Under the pieces are notes generated by a model. It made no database searches, had not been told where the DNA came from, and was given only the letters and a program-made list of their open reading frames with translations. Of a DNA stretch of 64,000 nucleotides, positions 9,326 through 20,416 are shown one piece after another. Origin of the DNA: Methylobacillus sp. MM3 (GTDB taxonomy: Bacteria > Pseudomonadota > Gammaproteobacteria > Burkholderiales > Methylophilaceae); the NCBI RefSeq assembly GCF_001645185.1, contig NZ_LXTQ01000001.1, forward strand, positions 558,001 to 622,000, in the 5' to 3' direction. A program made the translations under genes and the position numbers. Within the stretch, counting starts at the first letter, position 1; each line of letters begins with the position of its first letter.

Positions 9326-10777
9326 ATGATGACGATAGGCACAAAAATCATTGGCGGTTATGTGGTGGTGCTATCGCTGTTCCTGCTGGTTGCGGCGGGT
9401 GCGTTTTACGCACGCGAGCTGGAGCAGAAGCAATACGAGCACTACATTAATACGCGGGAAGCGCTGGCCGATGGTGCCAGCGAGCTCAGAATCGCCGTCA
9501 GTTCGCAAATCCAGCATTACCGGGGAATGTTTCTTTTCTCGGAACAACAGCAATACTACGTTCGCGAGCTGGAGCACGATGCGCAGCGATTTGCAGCAGC
9601 ATTCGAAAAAATTCGCACCACCGCTTCCAGACAGGAGTTCGCCGAGCTGCATGAAATCTCTGCCCTCCAATCGGAACTCGAACAGCAGGTCCAGTTGGCA
9701 ATCGGCCTGGTACAACGCGGAAAAATCGCCGAAGCCATCGCGATGAGCGAGCAAGAGATGCTGCCGCGAGCGCGCGTGCTGACGGACAAGGTCGAGCAGT
9801 TCCGCAATTCGCAACTGACATTGTTGACCAGCCAGCGCGAGCATCTGTCGGAGACAGTGGATCGCATCGCCTTCTTCATTCTCCTGGGATCGGCTACCGG
9901 CTTCGTGCTATGCGTGATGCTGAGTTTATACCTGACGCGCTCGATCAATCGCCAGCTGCGCGAAACCATTACGCAGCTCACCGCATCGTCCGCCGAAATC
10001 CTTGCGATGACCTCGCAAGTCGCCGGTGCCGCCGCCGAGACCGCTACGGCGGTCAGCCAGACCACGGCAACGGTGGAGGAAGTGAAACAGACCGTGCAGG
10101 TCAGCAGCCAGAAAGCGAAGCAGGTCTCCGACATCGCCCAGGAAACCGCCCAGGTTTCCGTATCCGGTCAGCAGGCGGTGGATGCGCTGATCGACGGCAT
10201 CAACCGCATCCGCTCGCAGACGATTTCAACCGCGGATAGCATTTCACGGCTGGGCGAACAGAGCCAGGCCATTGGCGAAATCATTGCCACCGTCAACGAC
10301 CTCGCCGAGCAATCCAACCTGCTGGCGGTAAATGCCGCCATCGAAGCGGCCAAGGCCGGCGATCAAGGCAGGGGCTTCGCCGTAGTGGCGCAAGAGGTGA
10401 GAACCCTGGCGGAACAATCCCGTCAGGCAACGGCGCAGGTACGGGCGATTCTCACCGACATACAGAAGGCAACCGGGCTTGCCGTCATGGCGACGGACCT
10501 CAACGGCAAGGCGGTGGAAGACGGTGCCAGGCAATCCGGCACCGCGGGCACCACCATCCAGACGCTTTCGGAAAACATCGTAAACGCGGCGCAGGCAGCA
10601 TTGCAGATTGCGGCATCCAGCCAGCAACAACTGGTGGGCATGGATCAGGTGGCCATGGCGATGGAAAACATCAAGCAGGCCAGCGTACAAAACATGGCGG
10701 GCACGAAACAGACCGAGATCGCCGCACAAAATCTGCATGCGATAGGCGCGCAACTGAAGCGGCTGGTCGAGCGGTAA
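9326..10777 (+). CDS. Chemoreceptor with four-helix-bundle sensor, no clear HAMP
   Basis: A 483-residue methyl-accepting chemotaxis protein. TM1 about 8-27, a helical periplasmic domain (about 30-178; 4HB_MCP-like, rich in E/Q) and TM2 about 182-204. Only about ten residues separate TM2 from the cytoplasmic coiled coil ([13 protein letters not shown]), so a full HAMP domain seems missing. The tip is [20 protein letters not shown]. Its cytoplasmic half is closely similar to those of the three neighbouring receptors, pointing to tandem duplication with sensor swapping. Two ATGs (9326 and 9329) are possible starts. Confidence 0.92.
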   Translation: MMTIGTKIIGGYVVVLSLFLLVAAGAFYARELEQKQYEHYINTREALADGASELRIAVSSQIQHYRGMFLFSEQQQYYVRELEHDAQRFAAAFEKIRTTASRQEFAELHEISALQSELEQQVQLAIGLVQRGKIAEAIAMSEQEMLPRARVLTDKVEQFRNSQLTLLTSQREHLSETVDRIAFFILLGSATGFVLCVMLSLYLTRSINRQLRETITQLTASSAEILAMTSQVAGAAAETATAVSQTTATVEEVKQTVQVSSQKAKQVSDIAQETAQVSVSGQQAVDALIDGINRIRSQTISTADSISRLGEQSQAIGEIIATVNDLAEQSNLLAVNAAIEAAKAGDQGRGFAVVAQEVRTLAEQSRQATAQVRAILTDIQKATGLAVMATDLNGKAVEDGARQSGTAGTTIQTLSENIVNAAQAALQIAASSQQQLVGMDQVAMAMENIKQASVQNMAGTKQTEIAAQNLHAIGAQLKRLVER

Positions 10778-10792
10778 GGAGGCTTTAAACGC

Positions 10793-12694
10793 ATGGTTGA
10801 AAAAAACCTCAGTATCAGCCAGGTCAGAAAATTCGAATCGCTGTCGAAAAGCGCCGGAACGCTGGTCATGGCCGTCGGCATCATCGTGCTGATAGGTTGG
10901 GCGCTGGATAGTTCGACGCTTAAAAGCATACATCCCAGCCTGGTTTCGATGAAGGCGAATACGGCATTTTCGTTCGTACTGATCGGCCTGGCACTGCGGC
11001 TGTCACCGCAAAATCAATCCAGCCTGCATAAGTTGCGCATCGCTCACTGGAGTGCGACTACCGTCGCGCTAATCGGGCTGCTGACCCTGGGCGAGTACAT
11101 GCTGGGCATGGATTTCGGTATTGACCAGCTGCTATTCACGGAAGTGCGGGATGCGGTGGCGACTTCGATGCCGGGAAGAATGTCCCCCAATGCAGCATTC
11201 AATTTCCTGCTGGCGGGGCTGGCGCTGCGGTTTCTGGATACCGAGACATGGGGCGGTCATCGGCCGGCACAGTACCTGGCGCTGGCCATGTTGATTGTGG
11301 CTTTGCTGGCACTGCTCGGCTACACCTATGACATCCGGCTGCTTTATGGCTTCGCAGCCCATACGAAAATGGCTTTACATACGGCGGCCACATTTGTGGT
11401 GCTGTCTCTGGGCATACTCGGCGCGCGCGCCGGACACGGGCTGATGGCAACCGTCAGCGGCGCAGGTGCTGGTGGCGAAATGGCGCGCCAACTGCTCCCG
11501 GCAGCCGTTGTCCTCCCTGTACTGATCGGTTGGCTGTGCTGGGCCGGATCGCACAGCGAGTTCTATGACAGCGAGTTTCGCCTGTCGCTGGTCGTCATGC
11601 TGAACATTTTTGTCTTCGCCGGTTTGATCTGGCGCTACTGCCGCTCACTCGAAGAAACGGACATCGACCGGCAGCACGCCGAAGCAGCCGTGCGGGAAGC
11701 GCGCGACGATCTTGAAAAGCGCGTGCAAGAACGAACGATAGAGTTGGTGAAAAGCACCGAAGCCGCGCAAAGGGAAATCGTCGAACGCACGCGCGCCGAG
11801 GCCAAACTGCACCAGCTCATGCAGGAGATGCTGGAAACGGTCAATGTGCTTAATGCGTCGGCGACGGAAATTCTGGAGGCCGCCATGCGGCTGGGTTCCA
11901 GTTCCGCCGAAACGGCGGCGGCGGTGATACAGGCCACCGCGACCGTGGAGGAAGTGAAGCAAACGGCAAAGCTTGCGACCGAGAAAGCGCGGTACGTCGC
12001 GGAGACGGCGCAAAACACCGCACAGGTCTCGCAACACGGCAGAAAGTCGGTGCAGGAATCGGCCGATGCCATGCACCACATCCAGCGGCAAATGGAATCG
12101 TCTGCCGAAAGTATCGTGCTTCTGTCCGAACAAAACCAGGCGATAGGCGAAATCATGGCCTCGGTGATCGATTTGGCGGAGCAATCCAAGTTGCTGGCCG
12201 TCAACGCGGCCATCGAGGCGGCAAAAGCCGGCGAACAGGGCAAGGGATTCGCGGTCGTGGCGCAGGAAATCAAGCGGCTGGCAGAACAGTCCAAACAGGC
12301 TTCCGCACAGGTCAGGACGATACTGAACGACATCCGCAAGGCAACCGGCACCGCCACATTCACCGCCGAACAGGGCAGCAAAGCGGTGGCATCGGGCATG
12401 GAGCGCTCCGCGCAGGCAGACGAAGCCATCCGCATGCTGACGGATAGCATCGAAGGCGCGGCAGAGGCAACGACGCAGATTGCCGTATCGGCGCAACAGC
12501 AATGGGCGGGGATGGATCAGGTGGCGCTGGCGATGCATAACATCGGGCAGGCAAGCGCAGAAAACGTGATCAGCACTCAACAGGCCGAGGAGACAGCCAG
12601 GAAACTGCACGAACTGGGCCTGAAACTGAAACAACTGGCAGCGGCCTATCAGCCGGAATTTGCCGAACCACAGGGAGTGGAGACCGTATGCTGA
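10793..12694 (+). CDS. Chemoreceptor with multi-pass membrane sensor domain
   Basis: A 633-residue methyl-accepting protein. Instead of a periplasmic loop domain it has a large membrane-embedded N-terminus (about 20-285) with about eight hydrophobic segments in two similar halves ([20 protein letters not shown] and [20 protein letters not shown]). Such domains are better known to me from hybrid histidine kinases. A coiled coil (about 300-350) leads to the signalling hairpin with tip [20 protein letters not shown]. No HAMP is seen. An AAGGAGG site lies just before the ATG; the end overlaps the next receptor by 7 bases. Confidence 0.9.
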   Translation: MVEKNLSISQVRKFESLSKSAGTLVMAVGIIVLIGWALDSSTLKSIHPSLVSMKANTAFSFVLIGLALRLSPQNQSSLHKLRIAHWSATTVALIGLLTLGEYMLGMDFGIDQLLFTEVRDAVATSMPGRMSPNAAFNFLLAGLALRFLDTETWGGHRPAQYLALAMLIVALLALLGYTYDIRLLYGFAAHTKMALHTAATFVVLSLGILGARAGHGLMATVSGAGAGGEMARQLLPAAVVLPVLIGWLCWAGSHSEFYDSEFRLSLVVMLNIFVFAGLIWRYCRSLEETDIDRQHAEAAVREARDDLEKRVQERTIELVKSTEAAQREIVERTRAEAKLHQLMQEMLETVNVLNASATEILEAAMRLGSSSAETAAAVIQATATVEEVKQTAKLATEKARYVAETAQNTAQVSQHGRKSVQESADAMHHIQRQMESSAESIVLLSEQNQAIGEIMASVIDLAEQSKLLAVNAAIEAAKAGEQGKGFAVVAQEIKRLAEQSKQASAQVRTILNDIRKATGTATFTAEQGSKAVASGMERSAQADEAIRMLTDSIEGAAEATTQIAVSAQQQWAGMDQVALAMHNIGQASAENVISTQQAEETARKLHELGLKLKQLAAAYQPEFAEPQGVETVC

Positions 12695-14325
12695 ATCTGG
12701 GAAAAATATCTTGGGGTTTTGGTTTTATCGGGACGGGTGCAGGCTCGGGCATCTTTCGCCATATCGTCGAGGCGGCACCCAACGCCATCGTGCTGGTAGG
12801 AGCCAACGGCAAAATCGTGCTGGTCAATGCCCAGACTGAAAAACTCTTCGGCTATTCGCGCAGCGAACTGATCGGGCAGCCGATTGAAATGCTCGTCCCC
12901 AGGCGTTTTCGCGCCGCGCACCCCGGTTACCGCGACAGTTTCTTTTTCCATCCCAGCGTCCGCTCCATGGGCGCCGGGCGCGATTTGTACGGGCTGCGTA
13001 AAGACGGCCGGGAAATCCCCGTGGAAATCGGCCTCAACCCTATCCATGGCGGCGGGCGCGACCTGGTGCTCGCCAGCATTATCGACATCACCGAGCGCAA
13101 ACGTGCCGAAGAGCGCTTCAAGCGCGTGGTTGAATCCGCACCTAACGCCATCATCCTGGTGGGAGAAGACGGAGACATTACGCTGGTCAACGCGCAGGCA
13201 GAAAAACTGTTCGGCTACACGCGCGAAGAGCTGATCGGCATGTCGGTCGACAAACTGGTGCCGGAGCGCTTTCGCGGCATGCACGGCGGCTATCGCTCGT
13301 CATTTTTCGCCAACCCCAGCGTGCGGGCCATGGGCGCGGGACGCGATCTCTTCGGGCTGCGCAAGGACGGCCGAGAATTTCCGGTGGAAATCGGCCTCAA
13401 CCCGATCCAGAGCGAAGAAGGCAACCTTGTGCTGACCAGCGTGATCGACATCTCCGAGCGCAAGCGCATCGAGGCCGGGATGAGCCACCTGCTGCAGGAA
13501 ATGCAGGCAACCGTGACCATTCTCACCGCCTCCACCAGCGACATTCTCGATGCCGCCAGCCAGGTGGCCTCGGGATCAACCAACACGGCCACGGCCGTCA
13601 GCGAGACCACCTCCACGGTGGAAGAGGTCAAGCAGACGGCGCTGATGGCTGCGGACAAGGCGCGTCATGTCTCGGAAACCGCTCAGAGAACCGCCGAAAT
13701 CTCGCAGCACGGCAAGAAATCGGTCGAGGAATCCGTCAACGCCATGCGGCATATTCAGGGGCAGATGGAATCGGTGGCAGAAAGCATCATCCGCCTGTCC
13801 GAGCAAAGTCAGGCCATCGGCGAAATCATCGCTACCGTCAACGATCTGGCAGAACAATCCAACCTGCTGGCGGTGAATGCCGCCATCGAGGCGGCCAAGG
13901 CTGGCGAACAAGGCAAGGGCTTCGCCGTGGTAGCGCAGGAGGTGAAAAGCCTGGCGGGCCAATCCAAACAGGCGACCACCCAGGTGCGCGCGATTCTGGG
14001 CGAAATTCAGAAAGCTACCAATGCCGCCGTGATGGCGACCGATCAAGGAAGCAAGGCGGTGGAATCCGGCGTGCGGCTTTCCGGCGAAGTCGGGCAATCG
14101 ATCAATGCACTGGCGGAAAGCATAGAAGAAGCCGCGCGTGCGGCGACCCAGATCGCGGTATCGGCGCAGCAACAACTGGTCGGCATGGATCAGGCGGTGC
14201 TGGCGATCAAGGGCATCAGTCAGGCTGCGCGCCAGAATGTGGATAGCGCCGGGCAGGCCAAGGCGGCGGCGGAGAACCTTCACACGGTCGGGCAGAAACT
14301 GAAACAATTGATGGAGCGGAGCTAG
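12688..14325 (+). CDS. Soluble chemoreceptor with two tandem PAS domains
   Basis: A 545-residue cytosolic receptor: PAS1 about 20-135, PAS2 about 145-262, then the signalling hairpin (tip [20 protein letters not shown]). The two PAS domains are near copies of each other ([48 protein letters not shown]), so one arose by internal duplication. No membrane segment is present, so the cue is intracellular, for example redox, oxygen or a bound cofactor; this is inference from the fold. The ATG overlaps the stop of the previous receptor. Confidence 0.92.
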   Translation: MLNLGKISWGFGFIGTGAGSGIFRHIVEAAPNAIVLVGANGKIVLVNAQTEKLFGYSRSELIGQPIEMLVPRRFRAAHPGYRDSFFFHPSVRSMGAGRDLYGLRKDGREIPVEIGLNPIHGGGRDLVLASIIDITERKRAEERFKRVVESAPNAIILVGEDGDITLVNAQAEKLFGYTREELIGMSVDKLVPERFRGMHGGYRSSFFANPSVRAMGAGRDLFGLRKDGREFPVEIGLNPIQSEEGNLVLTSVIDISERKRIEAGMSHLLQEMQATVTILTASTSDILDAASQVASGSTNTATAVSETTSTVEEVKQTALMAADKARHVSETAQRTAEISQHGKKSVEESVNAMRHIQGQMESVAESIIRLSEQSQAIGEIIATVNDLAEQSNLLAVNAAIEAAKAGEQGKGFAVVAQEVKSLAGQSKQATTQVRAILGEIQKATNAAVMATDQGSKAVESGVRLSGEVGQSINALAESIEEAARAATQIAVSAQQQLVGMDQAVLAIKGISQAARQNVDSAGQAKAAAENLHTVGQKLKQLMERS

Positions 14326-14333
14326 AAATCGCC

Positions 14334-16532
14334 ATGGTGACGCCGGACAACAACGACGAACTCCTCAAGCGCCTGCTGACAACCTTCCGGCTGGAAGCGA
14401 GGGAGCATATCGACGCGTTGTATGCCGGCATCGCCGAGATGGAGAGCCAGCCGGAAGCAGCCAGGGTCGCTGCGCTGGTAGAGCAGGTTTTCCGCGAAGC
14501 GCACAGCCTGAAGGGCGCGGCGCGCTCGGTCAACCAGAGCGTCATCGAAAGCATCTGCCAGACGCTGGAGAGCACGTTCTCGGCGCTGAAGCGGGGCGAA
14601 CTCGCCACCTCGCCCGCTTTATTCGACAGCCTGCAACAGACGCTGAACCAGTTGAGCGCGCTGCTGAACGAGGTGAATGCGGCGGCGCCCTCCCCGGCTG
14701 TCGAGTCGCAGGCGGCCAATCTCGAAACGTCACCGGATTTCACGCACGTGCCTGCGCCCAAGCCGGCTGGCAGCGAGAGAACCGGCCTGGGCAATACGGT
14801 GCGCATCGCCACCGAAAAGCTGGATTCCATTTTTTTGCAGGTAGAAGAATTGCTCGCGGCCAAGCTGCTGATACAGCAGCGCCGGCAGGAGCTCTCCTCC
14901 ATGCAGACCCTGACCGCTGCAATGAACAAGGAATGGTCGAATTTCAGCAGCCAATACCCCGAGTTTCAGCACACGCTGGCGCAGCCGCCGCAATTGCAGG
15001 AGCTGCTGGAGCAGAACGCCGCCTTTATCAAGAACCTTAACCATCAACTCAATGCCATCGCCAAATCTACCGAACAGGACCAGCGCATGGTCGGCCGCAT
15101 GGTGGACGAACTGCTGGAGGACATGAAAAAAGCCTTGATGCTGCCGTTCTCGACGGTGCTGGAAGCCCTTCCGCGCCTGGTGCGCGATCTGGCAAAACAG
15201 CATGGCAAGGAGATCGAACTGACGATGCGGGGCGAAGACCTCGAAGCCGACCGGCGGATACTGGAAGCGATCAAGGATCCGATGATCCACCTGATGAGAA
15301 ACGCCATCGATCACGGCATCGAATTGCCCAGGGAGCGTGTGCGGCAAAACAAGCAGGAGTGCGGAAAAATCGTCATCACCATTCAGCCGCATAGCGGAAA
15401 CCGCGTGGAGATCACCGTTTCCGACGACGGCGGCGGCATCGATACGGAGAAGGTAAAGACGCATGCCGCAAGGCTCGGCCTGTTAAGCCGGGAAGAAGCT
15501 TCGAACATGGACCAGACCGGGGCAATGGAGCTGATTTATCACTCCGGCGTTTCCACCAGCCCCATCATCACCGAAATTTCCGGCCGCGGACTGGGTCTCG
15601 CCATCGTGCGCGAAAAAGTCGACAAGCTGGGCGGCTCGGTCAATGTGACGACCCATTCCGGCGTCGGCACCAGTTTCCGCATCCTGCTGCCGCTGACTCT
15701 CGCAACTTACCGCGGCATCACGATACGCGTTGGCGAGCAGACTTTCGTGCTGCCCACCAGCCATGTCGAACAGACATCGCGCGTACTGAAGACCGATATC
15801 CGCACTGTGGAGAACCGTGCCACGGTGCGCCTCAACGGCGCAACTTTTGCCCTGGTGCGCATGGGCGACGTGCTGGAGATCGCGCACACCGAGGACGCGG
15901 CGGACCCGTTTATCCAGGTTGCCTTGCTGACGGCGAGCGGAAAGCATATCGCGTTCGTCGTGGATGAAGTGCTCAACGAGCAGGAAGTGCTGGTCAAGCG
16001 CCTGGGCCGGCAGCTTTCGCGCGTCCGCAATATTGCCGCGGCTACCATCCTCGGCAACGGCAAGGCGGTACCCATCCTCAACGTATCCGACCTGATGAGG
16101 TCGGCGCTGCAGGTGCCGGCCGCCAGGACAGCGAGCGTGATCGCAAAATCGCCGGAGATTACCCTCCAGCAGAAACACGTGCTGGTGGTGGAGGATTCCA
16201 TCACTGCGCGCAGCCTGATCAAAGGCATCCTCGAACTGGCAGGCTACCGGGTCACGACCGCAGTGGACGGCGTGGACGGCTATACGCTGCTGCGCAACGG
16301 CGATTTCGACATCGTGGTGTCGGACGTGGAAATGCCGCGCATGGACGGATTCGATCTCACCGCGAAGATACGCGCTGACAAGAGGCTGACCGACCTGCCG
16401 GTGGTGCTGGTGACCGCGCTGGAATCGCGCGAAGACCGCGAGCGGGGCATCGATGTCGGTGCGGATGCCTATATCGTCAAACGCAGCTTCGAGCAGAGCA
16501 ACCTGCTCGAAGTGATGGGACGGCTGGTTTAG
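14334..16532 (+). CDS. CheA-type histidine kinase fused to a receiver (WspE-like)
   Basis: A 732-residue hybrid kinase that phosphorylates CheB and output receivers under receptor control. Domains: Hpt about 8-110 with phospho-accepting His57 (REAHSLKGAARS); a poorly conserved linker without a P2 docking domain; HATPase about 275-440 (LMRNAIDHG, DDGGGID, GRGLGLAIV); CheW-like domain about 450-590; C-terminal receiver about 615-730 (VLVVEDS, SDVEMPRMDG with the acceptor Asp, final Lys in VKRS). CheA plus C-terminal receiver is the WspE arrangement. It lies directly after the four receptors. Confidence 0.94.
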   Translation: MVTPDNNDELLKRLLTTFRLEAREHIDALYAGIAEMESQPEAARVAALVEQVFREAHSLKGAARSVNQSVIESICQTLESTFSALKRGELATSPALFDSLQQTLNQLSALLNEVNAAAPSPAVESQAANLETSPDFTHVPAPKPAGSERTGLGNTVRIATEKLDSIFLQVEELLAAKLLIQQRRQELSSMQTLTAAMNKEWSNFSSQYPEFQHTLAQPPQLQELLEQNAAFIKNLNHQLNAIAKSTEQDQRMVGRMVDELLEDMKKALMLPFSTVLEALPRLVRDLAKQHGKEIELTMRGEDLEADRRILEAIKDPMIHLMRNAIDHGIELPRERVRQNKQECGKIVITIQPHSGNRVEITVSDDGGGIDTEKVKTHAARLGLLSREEASNMDQTGAMELIYHSGVSTSPIITEISGRGLGLAIVREKVDKLGGSVNVTTHSGVGTSFRILLPLTLATYRGITIRVGEQTFVLPTSHVEQTSRVLKTDIRTVENRATVRLNGATFALVRMGDVLEIAHTEDAADPFIQVALLTASGKHIAFVVDEVLNEQEVLVKRLGRQLSRVRNIAAATILGNGKAVPILNVSDLMRSALQVPAARTASVIAKSPEITLQQKHVLVVEDSITARSLIKGILELAGYRVTTAVDGVDGYTLLRNGDFDIVVSDVEMPRMDGFDLTAKIRADKRLTDLPVVLVTALESREDRERGIDVGADAYIVKRSFEQSNLLEVMGRLV

Positions 16533-16586
16533 GAGACATGACGATGCCCGGCCGACTCCACATACTCTACGGACAGGGGAAACGGC

Positions 16587-17687
16587 ATGCCCGATAGCGC
16601 AAAAACAGCGTTGGCCCATCGTCCGCCCATACGCCTGCTGGTGGTCGAGGATTCGCCATCGGTGCGGGAATTCCTCGTTTATCTGTTCGCGTCGGATCAG
16701 GAAATCCAGGTCATCGCCACCGCCAGCAACGGCGAAGAGGCACTGGAGGCCGTCAAGACCAGAAAGCCGGACGTGATTACCATGGACCTGCACATGCCCA
16801 GGATGGACGGCTACGCGGCAACGCGCGCCATCATGGAAAACTATCCGACGCCTATCGTGGTGGTTACCGACAGCACGGCTTCGGATGACCGGTCCACTAC
16901 CCTTTCCGCGCTGGAAGCGGGAGCGCTGGCAGTGATGAAACGGCCGACGGGCATCGGGCATCCCGACCATGCGGCAACGGCTCGCGAACTGATACAGACG
17001 GTGAAACTGATGTCCGAGATCAAGGTCGTCAAGCGCTGGGCGAAGCAAAAGACGCCTGCCGCACCGGCCCCGGATACGCTCCCGCCCGAACCGCCTCTCA
17101 TGACGCCGGCTGCCCGCAAGCATTTCAGGCTCGTTGCCATCGGCTCCTCCACCGGCGGACCACTGGTTCTGCAGCAAATACTGTCGCACCTGCCCAAGGA
17201 TTTCCCCATTCCCATCATCATCGTGCAACACATTGCGCAGGGATTCGCGGAGGGATTCGTGCAATGGCTGGCTGAATCCAGCAAGTTTGCGGTGGCGCTG
17301 GCCGTCAACGGCACCGTGATGATGCCGGCGCATGCCTATGTCGTGCCCAACGGATTCCAGGCCAATGTCGATACCTATGCCCGTGTCACGCTCAAAAAGG
17401 ATGCGGCGGAAAACGGACACTGCCCCTCGGTTTCCACCCTGTTTCGCTCCGTGGCAAATGCCTACGGGGCCAGTGCCATCGGCATCCTGCTGACCGGCAT
17501 GGGCAAGGATGGCGCGGCGGAACTTGGTTTGATGCGCGATCAGGGAGCGCTCACCATCGCCCAGGACAAGGAAAGCTCGGTGGTGCATGGCATGCCAGGC
17601 GCAGCCATTGCACTTGGGGCCGCCACGCAAGTGCTGGGGCCGGACAAGATCGTGTCGCTGCTGGCCGGCCTGGCGCAGCATTCATAG
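16587..17687 (+). CDS. cheB: CheB-type receptor methylesterase/response regulator (WspF-like)
   Basis: A 366-residue protein: receiver domain about 15-135 (Asp67 in VITMDLHMPRMDG is the phosphorylation site) and methylesterase domain about 175-362 with an intact catalytic set, Ser in GSSTGGP, His in VQHIAQGF and Asp in TGMGKDGA. It removes methyl groups added by the cheR-like product and so adapts the receptors. It follows the CheA gene by 54 bases, as wspF follows wspE. Confidence 0.95.
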   Translation: MPDSAKTALAHRPPIRLLVVEDSPSVREFLVYLFASDQEIQVIATASNGEEALEAVKTRKPDVITMDLHMPRMDGYAATRAIMENYPTPIVVVTDSTASDDRSTTLSALEAGALAVMKRPTGIGHPDHAATARELIQTVKLMSEIKVVKRWAKQKTPAAPAPDTLPPEPPLMTPAARKHFRLVAIGSSTGGPLVLQQILSHLPKDFPIPIIIVQHIAQGFAEGFVQWLAESSKFAVALAVNGTVMMPAHAYVVPNGFQANVDTYARVTLKKDAAENGHCPSVSTLFRSVANAYGASAIGILLTGMGKDGAAELGLMRDQGALTIAQDKESSVVHGMPGAAIALGAATQVLGPDKIVSLLAGLAQHS

Positions 17688-17707
17688 GGTTAGTCGAGGA
17701 GTATCCG

Positions 17708-20416
17708 ATGCCGGAAAAACGCAAACAGACAACAACTCTCCAGGGCGCACGTATCCTGATCGCCGAAGATAGTCCGACGCAGGCGGAGCACCTCAAGTAT
17801 CTCCTCGAGCGCAACAACTTCCAGGTAGCGGTGGCGTTCAATGGCAAACAGGCGCTTGAGCTGCTCGAAGCAATCGATCCGCAGCTCGTGATCAGCGACA
17901 TTGTGATGCCGGAAATGAGCGGTTACGAACTCTGCCACGCCATCCGGCAGAACCCGCGCCACATCAATCTGCCCCTGATCCTGGTGACCTCGCTGGCCGA
18001 TGTGCAGGACGTGCTGAAAGGTCTGGAATGCGGTGCCGACAATTTCATCCGCAAGCCCTATGACGAAAAATATCTGCTGGCGCGCATCGATTACCTGCTG
18101 ATGAACCGCGCGATGCGCCAGAACCAGAAGATGCAGATGGGCATGGAGATTTACTTCTCGGGCCAGAAGCATTTCGTCAACGCCGAGCGGCAACAGATAC
18201 TCGACCTCCTGATCTCGACCTTCGAGGAAGCCGTGCGTGTGAAGGAAGACCTGGAAGTGCGTCAGCAGGAGCTGATGCACGCGGCACTCTACGAACGCAC
18301 CCACGGCGAAATATTGCGGCTATTCAATTCAACGCTGGACCGCGGCCGGATACTGAAAGGCATGCTCGAAATCCTCGGCAGCAATCATGGCTACCCGGTT
18401 TCCGCCGTGTATGGGTTCGACGAATGGCATGGCATCTACCGCCAGGAGGCGAGCCACAATACCAGCCCGGGCGCGCCGATGGAGCTCCGCTTCAGCGATG
18501 AAACGATACGCAGCGTGGCGCGCAACTCGCGGATTACCGTATTGCAGGACTACCGCGAGCACGCCGCTTTCACGGACGAGGACAGCGTCGCGCCGCACTT
18601 TACCCCCGCCTGCATCGCCCTGTGTCCCGCCATCCATCTCGACAAGTTGCTGGCCATCATCGTGGTTGTTTCCAACCATACGCTCGGCGACCGCGATCAG
18701 ACCTTCCTCGAGCGTACCGCCGCCCAGCTCGGCGTGACCCTGCACAATGTGCAGCAGTACGACGATCTCAAGCTGCTTGCCGGGCAGTTGCGCTTGCGCA
18801 GCGAGGAAATCAGCAGACAAAACCTGCAACTGCTGGAAGCCAGCCGCATGAAATCGGAGTTTCTCGCCAATATGTCGCATGAACTGCGCACGCCTCTCAA
18901 CGCCATCATCGGCTTCTCCGAGGTGATGCGCGACGGGCTGGTCGGCGACCTGACCGATCAGCAGAGGGAATACATCAACGACATCTTCGAAAGCGGCCAG
19001 CATTTGCTCTACCTGATCAACGATGTTCTCGATCTCTCCAAGATAGAGGCCGGGAAAATGGTGCTGGAGGGAGAGGAAACCAACGTTCAGCAACTGCTGC
19101 AGAATTGCCTTGCCATCATCCGCGAAAAGGCGATGGCGCATCGCATCCAGCTCACCACCGACGCGCCGGATACGCTGGGCACGGCCTGGCTGGACCCGCG
19201 CAAGGTCAAGCAGATCATCTACAACCTGCTGTCGAATGCCGTCAAATTCACCTCGGAAGGCGGCCGGGTTGCCCTATCGGCGCGCCGCCTATCGCGTGAG
19301 GATGTGCTTTCCCGCACCGAGTCGCGGCCGGAAATGCATACCGCCCTGGCAGGCGACGCGGCGGAATACCTGGAAATCTCCGTCACCGATACCGGCATCG
19401 GCATTTCCCATGCCGATATGTCGCGCCTGTTCCAGCCTTTCGTACAACTCGACAGCTCGCTCTCGCGCCGTTTCGACGGTACCGGGCTGGGGCTGGTCAT
19501 GGTCAAGAAACTGGCCGATCTCCATGGCGGCTCGGTCTCGGTCGCCAGCGTGCAGGATCAGGGCAGCACCTTCACCGTCTGGCTCCCCTACCAGAGCGCC
19601 GCCGCCACGCAGCAGGCCGCCAGCGACGCGACAAGCATGAAGGCCGCAGGCAAGAGCAACGCCGCCCCGCTGGTGCTGATCGTGGAAGACGAATCCCGGG
19701 CGGCTGACCTGATCCGGCTGCAACTGGAAAAGGAAGGTTGCCGCACCGTGTGCGCGCCAACCGCCGAGATTGCGCTCGATAAGCTGCACGAAGGCTGCAA
19801 CCCCGACCTCATTACCCTGGATATCCTGCTGCCCGGCATGGACGGCTGGGATTTTCTTGCCAAACTCAAGAGCGATCCCGCGCATGCGCATATTCCCGTC
19901 GTGATCATCTCAATCGTCGCGGACGGCAGCAAAGGGATGTCGCTCGGTGCGGCAACCATCATGCAGAAACCCATCACCGCGGACGAACTGGCATGCGCAC
20001 TCACCGATCTGGGATTTGTCCAACCGGACGGTACGTCCACGGTGCTGGTCATCGACGACGACCCGAAATCGGTCGAAATCATTTCAACCTATCTGGAGAA
20101 GGCCGGCTATACGGTACTGCGTACCTATAGCGGAGCGGAAGGCTTGCAAGTGGCGCAATCGCATCAGCCCGACCTGATCATTCTGGATCTGATGATGCCG
20201 GAAATCGGCGGCTTTGACATTGTGGAGACCTTGAAATCCGCGCCTGAAACCGCCCGGATTCCCATCATCGTGCTGACCTCCAAATACCTTTCGGCGGAGG
20301 ACCGCAAGATATTGAACGGGCACGTATTGCAGATCGTCAAGAAATCGCAGTTCAACCACGGAAACTTCATTGGCGAAGTGCACCGGGCACTTGGAAGAAA
20401 ATGGCAAAAATCCTGA
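17708..20416 (+). CDS. Hybrid histidine kinase, REC-GAF-HisKA-HATPase-REC-REC
   Basis: A 902-residue soluble kinase. An N-terminal receiver (about 12-128; ISDIVMPEMSG), a GAF-like domain (about 200-365), a HisKA segment with FLANMSHELRTPLN (phospho-His near 395), a HATPase domain (TGIGISHADMSRLF, GTGLGLVMVKKL), and two further receivers (about 652-770 and 778-895; TLDILLPGMDG, ILDLMMPEIGG). An N-terminal receiver lets another kinase, plausibly the neighbouring CheA, drive it. It ends 16 bases inside the next receiver gene. Confidence 0.92.
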   Translation: MPEKRKQTTTLQGARILIAEDSPTQAEHLKYLLERNNFQVAVAFNGKQALELLEAIDPQLVISDIVMPEMSGYELCHAIRQNPRHINLPLILVTSLADVQDVLKGLECGADNFIRKPYDEKYLLARIDYLLMNRAMRQNQKMQMGMEIYFSGQKHFVNAERQQILDLLISTFEEAVRVKEDLEVRQQELMHAALYERTHGEILRLFNSTLDRGRILKGMLEILGSNHGYPVSAVYGFDEWHGIYRQEASHNTSPGAPMELRFSDETIRSVARNSRITVLQDYREHAAFTDEDSVAPHFTPACIALCPAIHLDKLLAIIVVVSNHTLGDRDQTFLERTAAQLGVTLHNVQQYDDLKLLAGQLRLRSEEISRQNLQLLEASRMKSEFLANMSHELRTPLNAIIGFSEVMRDGLVGDLTDQQREYINDIFESGQHLLYLINDVLDLSKIEAGKMVLEGEETNVQQLLQNCLAIIREKAMAHRIQLTTDAPDTLGTAWLDPRKVKQIIYNLLSNAVKFTSEGGRVALSARRLSREDVLSRTESRPEMHTALAGDAAEYLEISVTDTGIGISHADMSRLFQPFVQLDSSLSRRFDGTGLGLVMVKKLADLHGGSVSVASVQDQGSTFTVWLPYQSAAATQQAASDATSMKAAGKSNAAPLVLIVEDESRAADLIRLQLEKEGCRTVCAPTAEIALDKLHEGCNPDLITLDILLPGMDGWDFLAKLKSDPAHAHIPVVIISIVADGSKGMSLGAATIMQKPITADELACALTDLGFVQPDGTSTVLVIDDDPKSVEIISTYLEKAGYTVLRTYSGAEGLQVAQSHQPDLIILDLMMPEIGGFDIVETLKSAPETARIPIIVLTSKYLSAEDRKILNGHVLQIVKKSQFNHGNFIGEVHRALGRKWQKS

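Noticed and set aside
8209-14307. Several long minus-strand frames opposite the chemoreceptor genes
   Set aside because: They repeat because the receptor genes repeat; their protein text mirrors the antisense of the signalling hairpins.
15483-17681. 732-codon minus-strand open frame opposite cheA and cheB
   Set aside because: It lies wholly antisense to two clear genes in GC-rich DNA, has low-complexity His/Arg-rich composition and no family motif. It is a codon-bias shadow.
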